DNA from: Phytopseudomonas seleniipraecipitans | GTDB lineage: Bacteria; Pseudomonadota; Gammaproteobacteria; Pseudomonadales; Pseudomonadaceae | Length of the DNA stretch: 64,000 nt | Reading direction: 5' to 3' | NCBI RefSeq assembly: GCF_900102335.1 | Contig: NZ_FNBM01000001.1 | Coordinates: 124,001 to 188,000 of the forward strand | In this document: positions 56,454 through 64,000 of the stretch, piece by piece | Numbering within the stretch: position 1 is the stretch's first letter | Layout of the letters: each line of letters opens with the position of its first letter | Translations under genes and position numbers: made by a program | The notes under the pieces: generated by a model | What the model was told of the DNA's origin: nothing | What the model saw: only the letters and a program-made list of their open reading frames with translations | The model's database searches: none

Positions 56454-57863
56454 ATGCGTTATATCAGCACTCGCGGCCAGGCACCGGCCCTGAATTTCGA
56501 AGAGGTTCTGCTGGCAGGCCTGGCTACCGATGGTGGCTTGTACGTGCCGGAAAACCTGCCGCGCTTCACCCAGGAAGAAATTGCTTCTTGGGCCGGCCTG
56601 CCGTATCACGAGCTGGCTTTCCGGGTGATGCGCCCATTCGTTACCGGCAGCATTCCGGATGCCGATTTCAAGAAGATTCTCGAAGATACCTACGGCGTGT
56701 TCGAACACGCCGCCGTGGCGCCATTGCGCCAGTTGAACGGCAATGAGTGGGTGCTCGAGCTGTTCCACGGCCCAACCCTGGCGTTCAAGGATTTTGCCCT
56801 GCAGTTGCTCGGCCGCCTGCTTGATTACGTGCTGGCCAAGCGCAACGAGCGCGTGGTGATCATGGGTGCGACCTCCGGTGACACCGGCTCGGCGGCCATC
56901 GAAGGCTGCAAGGCCTGCGATAACGTGGACATCTTCATCATGCACCCGCACCAGCGTGTGTCCGAGGTGCAGCGCCGGCAGATGACCACCATCTTCGGCG
57001 ACAACATCCACAACATCGCCATCGAAGGCAACTTCGACGACTGCCAGGAGATGGTCAAGGCCAGCTTCGCCGACCAGGATTTTCTCAAAGGCACCCGCCT
57101 GGTCGCGGTCAACTCGATCAACTGGGCGCGGATCATGGCCCAGATCGTCTACTACTTTCATGCGGCCTTGCAGCTTGGCGGGCCGGCACGTTCAGTGGCC
57201 TTCTCGGTGCCGACCGGCAACTTCGGCGACATCTTTGCCGGTTACCTGGCGCGCAACATGGGTCTGCCGATCAGCCAGCTGATCGTCGCCACCAACCGCA
57301 ACGACATCCTGCACCGCTTCATGAGCGGCAATCAGTACGCCAAGGGCGAGTTGTACCCGACGCTGTCGCCGTCGATGGACATCATGGTGTCGTCGAACTT
57401 CGAACGTTTGCTGTTCGACCTGCACGGTCGCAACGGCCCGTCGATCGCCGCGTTGATGACCGAATTCCGCCAGACCGGCGGCTTTACCGTCGAAGATGAT
57501 CGCTGGACCGAAGCGCGCAAGCTGTTCGATTCGCTCGCGGTGAGCGACGAGCAGACCTGCGCCACCATTGCCGACGTGTACGCCGCCACTGGCGAGCTGC
57601 TCGACCCGCACACGGCTATCGGCGTGCGGGCTGGCCGCGAATGCCGCCGCAGCCTGACGGTGCCGATGGTGGTACTGGGCACCGCGCACCCGGTCAAATT
57701 CCCGGAAGCGGTGGAGAAGGCTGCTGTCGATCAGTCGCCTGCACTGCCGCCGCACCTCGCCGATCTGTTCGAGCGTGACGAGCGCTGCACCGTGTTGGCC
57801 AATGACCTGGCGACTGTGCAGCAATTCGTCGCCGCACACGGGAACCGCGGCAAGCCGCTTTAA
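56454..57863 (+). CDS. thrC: Threonine synthase
   Basis: ThrC converts O-phosphohomoserine to threonine with PLP. The 469-residue length is that of the long gammaproteobacterial type. The PLP Lys is in GPTLAFKDFALQLLGRLL near residue 111, and GATSGDTGSAAIEG near 140 binds phosphate. The ATG at 56454 (MRYISTRGQ) is correct by family N-terminus; AAGGTTTGCAGACA serves as ribosome site. Confidence 0.97.
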   Translation: MRYISTRGQAPALNFEEVLLAGLATDGGLYVPENLPRFTQEEIASWAGLPYHELAFRVMRPFVTGSIPDADFKKILEDTYGVFEHAAVAPLRQLNGNEWVLELFHGPTLAFKDFALQLLGRLLDYVLAKRNERVVIMGATSGDTGSAAIEGCKACDNVDIFIMHPHQRVSEVQRRQMTTIFGDNIHNIAIEGNFDDCQEMVKASFADQDFLKGTRLVAVNSINWARIMAQIVYYFHAALQLGGPARSVAFSVPTGNFGDIFAGYLARNMGLPISQLIVATNRNDILHRFMSGNQYAKGELYPTLSPSMDIMVSSNFERLLFDLHGRNGPSIAALMTEFRQTGGFTVEDDRWTEARKLFDSLAVSDEQTCATIADVYAATGELLDPHTAIGVRAGRECRRSLTVPMVVLGTAHPVKFPEAVEKAAVDQSPALPPHLADLFERDERCTVLANDLATVQQFVAAHGNRGKPL

Positions 57864-57886
57864 GCGATAGCGCTGCAGTTCGAAAG

Positions 57887-57914
57887 GCCGGTCACCGTGA
57901 GGTGCCGGCTTTTT
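57887..57914 (+). terminator. Rho-independent terminator after thrC
   Basis: GCCGG(T)CACC pairs with GGTGCCGGC (one bulge), followed by TTTTT, 24 bp after the thrC stop. Confidence 0.88.
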
Positions 57915-57969
57915 GCGTTTTCAGAGGTAAACAGATGGCGGGTGTAGAGCTGAGTAGAGGTGCACCGTC

Positions 57970-58066
57970 GTAGCCTGTGGTCGAGCGAAGCGATACCCAG
58001 GTTGTATTTGCGGTGCAGCCGGCCTTGTGATCGCTCCCGGGTTTCGCCTCGCTCAGCACGGGCTAT
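57970..58066. repeat. Imperfect inverted-repeat (REP/MITE-like) element
   Basis: The left arm (57970-58001, beginning GTAGCCTGTGGTCGAGCGAA) and the reverse complement of the right arm (58036-58066, beginning ATAGCCCGTGCTGAGCGAGG) match along about 30 bases with a few differences. They enclose some 35 bases. TGCACCG/CGGTGCA (57961-57967 and 58011-58017) interlocks with it. It resembles short palindromic repeats common in some Pseudomonas intergenic regions and contains no gene. Confidence 0.65.
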
Positions 58067-58107
58067 AAAGGCGAGACGCGGGGATCGTCTGTCACGTCGC
58101 GACGCGT

Positions 58108-58830
58108 TCAGTGCCGGTTGAGTGCGGCCATCGGCGCTTGCTGGCAGAGGCGCTTGTCGAGCTGCCCGACGTAGGGGTTGGCCCAGCCCATCACACAGCC
58201 CACCAATTGATTGCGCTGGCGTTCCCAGGCCTGAGCCGGGTAGGTCTTGTTCCAGGCGGCGAAGAGCTGCCGATTCTGCTTCGACAGGCGCAGCCCGTAG
58301 CGGTCACCCATGTACAGGTAGGTGCGGGCGATCATGCCGCGAATTTCCTTGCGCGGCATGACCTTGCGCGCCTTGAAGTCGACTACCGTCGGGCAGGCGC
58401 CGTACTGGCTGGGCGCTTGAGGTAGCCAGCCGAAGTCATAGTTGCTGCGATCGCCATTGACCTCGCCGATTGCCGGCACCAGATTGTGCAGATCAGCCTC
58501 GGCACGGCGATAGACACTGTCATTCTTGCTGCAGTTCTTGCGCCCGCCATTCTGCCAGCACTGTCGCTGGTGGCCGATTTGCCAGGCCGGCACGATGTGC
58601 TCCCACTCGATACGCGCTGCACGGTTGGCGTTCTTGCGTGGGGTGTAGCCGCAGCTTTTCAGGTCGACGCGATTGCCATTGAAATTGCAGCCGCAGTAAA
58701 ACTCTACCGACTGCCGCTCGTAGAGCTTCCAGCCGATTTTCTTGGCCTGGCTGAACGATTGTGGTGGTGCTGCGGCGAGAGGCGTGGAGAGGAAGAGGCA
58801 GAGCAGAACGAGGAGGTGGCGAGACAGCAT
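58108..58830 (-). CDS. endA: Periplasmic/secreted endonuclease I (EndA)
   Basis: The 240-residue nuclease has a signal peptide (cleavage near LAAA-PP, ~residue 21) and the endonuclease I fold. Its active-site segment ARIEWEHIVPAWQIG (~71-85) contains the catalytic His, and DLHNLVPAIGEVNGDRSNYDFGW (~112-134) contains the Mg-binding Asn. Several Cys suggest disulfides in the periplasm. GGAAAGTCGC precedes the ATG. It degrades double-stranded DNA outside the cytoplasm. Confidence 0.94.
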   Translation of the reverse strand: MLSRHLLVLLCLFLSTPLAAAPPQSFSQAKKIGWKLYERQSVEFYCGCNFNGNRVDLKSCGYTPRKNANRAARIEWEHIVPAWQIGHQRQCWQNGGRKNCSKNDSVYRRAEADLHNLVPAIGEVNGDRSNYDFGWLPQAPSQYGACPTVVDFKARKVMPRKEIRGMIARTYLYMGDRYGLRLSKQNRQLFAAWNKTYPAQAWERQRNQLVGCVMGWANPYVGQLDKRLCQQAPMAALNRH

Positions 58831-59073
58831 GCGACTTTCCGGAAAAGTGCCGCATCATACCGATTCGCTTGCAGATGCCAAGGCTAGCCATTTGATGGCT
58901 CGGCGTGGCCGTGTGCTTTCTCTAACTCATTGTTTGCGGGGGCAATTTAACTATCAGCTCGATACCCGCTCAAGCGGGTACCCGAAGCCCGCGACCTGCT
59001 GACGACCTGGGCCTGGTTGTCGATGATGTAGATGCATCGCACACCCTATGCGCCCGCTGCCCACTCGCTGTTA

Positions 59074-60114
59074 TCAGCGCCGTAGTGCGGGCAGGATCGC
59101 TTGCCAGCTAGCCGGGATGCGCTGGCGCAGGGCGTGGGTCATGGACTCACGATGTTTCTGGTAGAGCATGCCCATGCCGATCACGCCCAGGCCGATCAGG
59201 CTGACCACCACCGGGAACAGCAGCGAATCCTCGAACACATCGTGGGCCAGGTAGCCGAGGTAGCCCGCGACCCCGATGGCGCCGAATACCATGAACAACG
59301 GTCGGCGTAGCAATACGGCGAGACCGATCAGCCCCAGATTGATCAGGCAATAGAGCGCCTTGCCCAGCTCGCTGCCGCTGTCCATCAGGCTCAGGCCGCC
59401 CCAGAAGGCAATGAGGCCGGCCAGGTAGCCCCAGAAAGCGAAGTCCTGTTTGCTGCGGCCGTCGACCAGAAGGCTGCCGAGGAGGATCAGCAGGCCGAAC
59501 CACAGAGACACCTCGCGGCGCTGTTCCCAGTTGAAATACTCGCCGTGAAGCAACTCGCTGAGGTCCATCGACATGAACCAGAGAGCCACAGCCACCGGCA
59601 TGACGATGAAGGGGAAGGGCGTTAGTCGCAGCACCAGTAGACCAACGATGACAGTAGCCACCTCCATCACCAGCCAGCCGCCTTGTACGTACCGGTAGTA
59701 ATCGACGTAGTTGGTTTGCGTGTCGTCCATCGGCCAGAGACCGAACACGCGTTGTACAGCGAACGCCACCAGTGGCGTGAGACTTACCGCCACGGCTGCC
59801 AACAGGCCGCCGGGAATTGTCTGGCCGCGTTGCCAGAGGCTGCGGCCACCGAGCAGGAACAGCAGCAGATAGGCACCGCTGATCAGCAGCAAGGCGACGT
59901 CGCCGATGCTCATCCAGGCTTCGGTCATCAGCCAGCCCATAGCGCCAATGATCAGCAGGGCGCCGAAATAGTAGGCCACGTGAGACAGCTGAAAACTCGG
60001 GCGGTCGTGTGGGGCATGCTGAAGGAAGTCGAGCAGCGCCTGGTCCTGACCCGGTTGCAGAACGCCGGCCTGTACGGCGCGGGTCAGGTCACTGCTGTCG
60101 ATCTTGAGTGTCAT
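59074..60114 (-). CDS. DUF2157-like multi-helix membrane protein
   Basis: The 346-residue product has a short soluble N-terminus (~1-45, TRAVQAGVLQPGQDQALLDFLQH, which looks like the DUF2157 start) and ten or so membrane helices. No transport or enzymatic motif is evident. Its function is unknown. AGGGACTCGTGC precedes the ATG. It is followed by endA on the same strand after 240 bp, but probably as separate units. Confidence 0.72.
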   Translation of the reverse strand: MTLKIDSSDLTRAVQAGVLQPGQDQALLDFLQHAPHDRPSFQLSHVAYYFGALLIIGAMGWLMTEAWMSIGDVALLLISGAYLLLFLLGGRSLWQRGQTIPGGLLAAVAVSLTPLVAFAVQRVFGLWPMDDTQTNYVDYYRYVQGGWLVMEVATVIVGLLVLRLTPFPFIVMPVAVALWFMSMDLSELLHGEYFNWEQRREVSLWFGLLILLGSLLVDGRSKQDFAFWGYLAGLIAFWGGLSLMDSGSELGKALYCLINLGLIGLAVLLRRPLFMVFGAIGVAGYLGYLAHDVFEDSLLFPVVVSLIGLGVIGMGMLYQKHRESMTHALRQRIPASWQAILPALRR

Positions 60115-60235
60115 GCACGAGTCCCTGTTATGGCAACGCCCTGTCGGCCATTCCCGGACAGGGCGTTAAGTGGTGGCGCTGTGGTTGGGTCAGTGGCTAG
60201 AGCCTGACCAACGCGGGGCGGCAAACGGCATGCCG

Positions 60236-61666
<1,431 letters not shown>

Positions 61667-61762
61667 CTCGTCGGTTGGCTAAGGGATTAACGACGATCAG
61701 TGTAAAGCAAGACGCGCGCAGGGCGAAGTACCCGGCGGGCGCCGCGATTACGGGGCTCACGA

Positions 61763-62926
61763 TCAGCCTGGTGGCAGGCTGGCGAGCAACAGACGCTGGA
61801 CGTTGCCGCCCATTATCGCGGCGATATCTGCATGGCTGAAACCTGCGCCGAGCAGCCCGTCGGTCAATTGGGCGAGCCCGGTGACGTCGAAGGGCGCATG
61901 AATGGTGCCGTTGAAATCGGAGCCGAGGGCTACGTGATCCAGGCCCACCAGATCCACGATGTAGCGAATCGCTTTGACGATAGCGGCAACCGAGGTGGCG
62001 CAGACGGCGGTGTCCCAATAGCCGATGCCGATCACCCCGCCGGTGGCGGCTATCGCGCGTAGGTGCCTGTCGCTCAAATTGCGGGTGCCAGGGCAGGTGC
62101 CTTCCACGCCGCCGTGAGACACCAGCACCGGACGCGTGGCCATAGCCAGTACGTCGTCCATCAACGGGCGCGAGGCGTGGGCGAGGTCGATCAACATGGA
62201 TTTCTCTTCGAGACGGGCAATCACCTGCCGACCCAGCGGCGTCAGGCCTCCCTTCTTCAGGCCGTGGGCTGAACCACCCACCTCGTTGTCGAAGAAGTGG
62301 GTCAGGCCGGCCATGCGAAAGCCTGCGTCATACAGACGATCGAGGTTTGCCAGTTGCCCTTCCAGTGGATGCAGACCTTCGGTCGCCAGCAGGGTCGCGA
62401 CGCGCCGTGGATCTTCATTCCAGGCATGCAGGAAGTCAGTCAGGTCGGCTCGCGTTCTGATCAGCACCAGGCGGCCATCGCTGCCGTCAGCGGCTTCACG
62501 CAACTTGTCGGCCTGATACAGGGCGCGCTGCAAGAGGCTGCTCCAGGTCGCGCGCGGCCAGCGCTGGGCCATGGCAAGCAGGGTGATGGTGTCGCTGTCG
62601 GCGCCGTTGCTCTCATAGTTCAGGCCGCGCGGTGACTTGGTTACGGTGGAGAACACCTGCAACCCGACTCGGCCATCGAGCATGCGCGGCAAATCTGAAT
62701 GACCGTAGTCATAGCGCTTGAGCAGGCCGCGCTCCCAGAGCAGCGCGTCGTCATGCAGATCGGCGATGAACAGCGTGTCGTGCAGGCGGGTGGCGGCTTG
62801 GCTGGCTGGGTAGGGCGCCGGTGACTCGACGCTGTTCATGTGCCGGTCGAGCAGGCTGGGTAGGGTGAAGAAAATGCCCGCGGCGACGATCAGGAGGGTG
62901 GCAACGATGAGCAAGCGCTTACGCAT
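61763..62926 (-). CDS. Membrane dipeptidase, M19 (renal dipeptidase) family
   Basis: The 387-residue zinc peptidase cleaves dipeptides, often including D-residues. A signal anchor (~3-22) and a periplasmic TIM barrel are seen. Metal ligands include HxD in FIADLHDDALLW (~55), Glu in LLATEGLHPLEG, His in LTHFFDNEVGG and His in LIDLAHASRPL (~210). The start at 62926 (MRKRLLIV) places the signal anchor at the N-terminus; a TTG nine codons upstream is possible and neither has a strong ribosome site. Confidence 0.9.
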   Translation of the reverse strand: MRKRLLIVATLLIVAAGIFFTLPSLLDRHMNSVESPAPYPASQAATRLHDTLFIADLHDDALLWERGLLKRYDYGHSDLPRMLDGRVGLQVFSTVTKSPRGLNYESNGADSDTITLLAMAQRWPRATWSSLLQRALYQADKLREAADGSDGRLVLIRTRADLTDFLHAWNEDPRRVATLLATEGLHPLEGQLANLDRLYDAGFRMAGLTHFFDNEVGGSAHGLKKGGLTPLGRQVIARLEEKSMLIDLAHASRPLMDDVLAMATRPVLVSHGGVEGTCPGTRNLSDRHLRAIAATGGVIGIGYWDTAVCATSVAAIVKAIRYIVDLVGLDHVALGSDFNGTIHAPFDVTGLAQLTDGLLGAGFSHADIAAIMGGNVQRLLLASLPPG

Positions 62927-62986
62927 GAAGACGGTATCCGCAGTGGACGGCAAGGTTTCAACAGCGTGTCATGTGGCCGCGGCATT

Positions 62987-63925
62987 TCAATGACAGAGGC
63001 GGTTGCGACCTTCGTCCTTGGCCCGATACAACGCCTGGTCGGCGCGTGCGATCAGGCTGTTCAGGCTGTCCTTCGGCATCATCTGAGTCAGCCCGAGGGA
63101 AATGGTCACGCCGGGTTGGGCGCCCAGCGGCGAATAGAAAGCGCCGATTCTTTCCAGGCTTTCGCGCAACCGTTCGGCCACGTCCGCCGCTTGCTGCAAG
63201 GTCATTTCCGGCAGCAGGACGACGAATTCCTCGCCACCGAAGCGCACCAGGCTATCGCGGGCACGCAACTGCCGGCGCAGGGTGTGGGCGACCAGGCACA
63301 GCGCATAGTCGCCAGCCAGGTGGCCGTGCAGGTCGTTGTAGTCCTTGAAGTAATCGACGTCCAACATCAACAGGCTGAGCGGCTGGCAACTGAACAGACA
63401 GCGCGTGCGCTCGCGCTCGAATACATGCTCCAACCAGCGTCGATTGAAGGCGCCGGTGAGTTTGTCGATATTGGCGTTCTGTTCGCTGTCGATCAATTGC
63501 CGATTGCCTTGGCGAACACGGCTGCAGAGCATCTCCAACAGGTTTTGCATCAGTTGCGGAGACTGCTGAAACAGCGTGCTCAGCGCGTCACGGTGCAGGC
63601 GCAAGGCACTGCTCGGCTCGTTTGCCACGACGTAAGCGCAAGGGTGTTCGTTGTCGATAAAGCTGACCTCCCCAGCGCAATCGCCGACTCGCAGGGTCGT
63701 GACCGGCTGATTGTCCAGGGAGCCGAGGTACACCTTGAGGCTGCCGGTGATCACTATATAAAGGTATTGATTGCGGTCGAAGGGTGACAGCAGCACCTCG
63801 CCGGTATCCAGTTCGCAAGGCCGAAAAGAGTCGAGTAGCTTTGCCAGGCTGCCGAGGGCGACGTTGTTGAACAGTCGCAGATGACGGATCTGGTGGAGGT
63901 CGGTTTGCCAGTGGGCTGCCTTCAT
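62987..63925 (-). CDS. Cyclic-nucleotide-binding-domain diguanylate cyclase
   Basis: The 312-residue soluble protein joins an N-terminal CRP-type cyclic-nucleotide-binding domain (~14-125, YLYIVITGSLKVYLG and RVGDCAGEVSFID) to a GGDEF domain (~148-310). The active site reads RFGGEEFVVLLPE and is intact. RARD five residues upstream is a complete inhibitory I-site. It would make cyclic di-GMP under control of a nucleotide or related ligand; the canonical Arg of cAMP-binding sites is not obvious, so the ligand is uncertain. No HTH domain is present. Confidence 0.92.
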   Translation of the reverse strand: MKAAHWQTDLHQIRHLRLFNNVALGSLAKLLDSFRPCELDTGEVLLSPFDRNQYLYIVITGSLKVYLGSLDNQPVTTLRVGDCAGEVSFIDNEHPCAYVVANEPSSALRLHRDALSTLFQQSPQLMQNLLEMLCSRVRQGNRQLIDSEQNANIDKLTGAFNRRWLEHVFERERTRCLFSCQPLSLLMLDVDYFKDYNDLHGHLAGDYALCLVAHTLRRQLRARDSLVRFGGEEFVVLLPEMTLQQAADVAERLRESLERIGAFYSPLGAQPGVTISLGLTQMMPKDSLNSLIARADQALYRAKDEGRNRLCH

Positions 63926-64000
63926 GGCATCAGCATCCTTGCGTGAAAAGCTTAACGATTGGCACCGCTAACGCTCTCATGGGCGATAACCCGACTTGGG

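Overview
The window looks like a chromosomal segment of a Pseudomonas species. The GC content is high and genes are densely packed on both strands. The block ffh-rpsP-rimM-trmD-rplS, thioesterase, xerD-dsbC-hom-thrC (49.0-57.9 kb) follows the order known from Pseudomonas chromosomes. OprD-type porin, Bug-type receptor, cyoABCDE and RhlB genes are also typical of the genus. The two hairpin repeats near 52.6 and 58.0 kb resemble palindromic elements I associate with the mendocina/stutzeri side of the genus; this finer placement is only a guess. No rRNA, tRNA, CRISPR array, prophage or insertion sequence was seen.

Region 1 (1-13.5 kb) is a sugar-acid (hexarate/aldarate) catabolic island. It holds the end of an enolase-superfamily sugar-acid dehydratase, a TRAP transporter (DctP, DctQ, DctM), a leftward operon of a tripartite tricarboxylate transporter (TctC, TctB, TctA) with a D-2-hydroxyacid dehydrogenase, 5-dehydro-4-deoxyglucarate dehydratase (kdgD), a LacI-family regulator, an MFS hexarate transporter and galactarate dehydratase (garD). 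GarD makes 5-dehydro-4-deoxyglucarate and KdgD converts it to 2-oxoglutarate semialdehyde, so substrate uptake and the first two steps are all here. Two control layers can be read from the DNA. A pair of perfect LacI-type palindromes precedes the MFS-garD operon. Sites of the FadR/GntR type (TNGTNNNACNA), plus a distinct 20-bp motif, lie upstream of tctC/kdgD and recur 20 kb away between an OprD porin and a lone tautomerase gene (25.8-28.0 kb). That suggests a dispersed regulon with outer-membrane uptake included.

Region 2 (13.8-25.7 kb) carries small accessory genes, a PuuR-like regulator with a gamma-glutamyl-amine synthetase, a thioredoxin-like membrane protein, the cytochrome bo3 quinol oxidase operon cyoABCDE and an RlmI-like methyltransferase. 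Region 3 (28.0-34.7 kb) has the glycine cleavage genes gcvH-gcvP-gcvT, preceded by a near-perfect sigma-54 promoter and three upstream inverted repeats, then SirB1-like, YebG (with a LexA box) and PsiE (with a Pho-box-like site).

Region 4 (34.7-48.9 kb) is housekeeping and envelope functions: a SWIM/SNF2 helicase, a diguanylate cyclase, an SDR, YaaA, PIN-PhoH, moaCDE, purT, a CorC-like protein and YpjD. Region 5 (49.0-57.9 kb) is the SRP/ribosomal/recombinase/threonine block. Here the start of the thioesterase gene has been duplicated around a double-hairpin repeat. Region 6 (58.1-63.9 kb) has EndA, a DUF2157-like membrane protein, RhlB, an M19 dipeptidase and a cyclic-nucleotide-binding-domain diguanylate cyclase.
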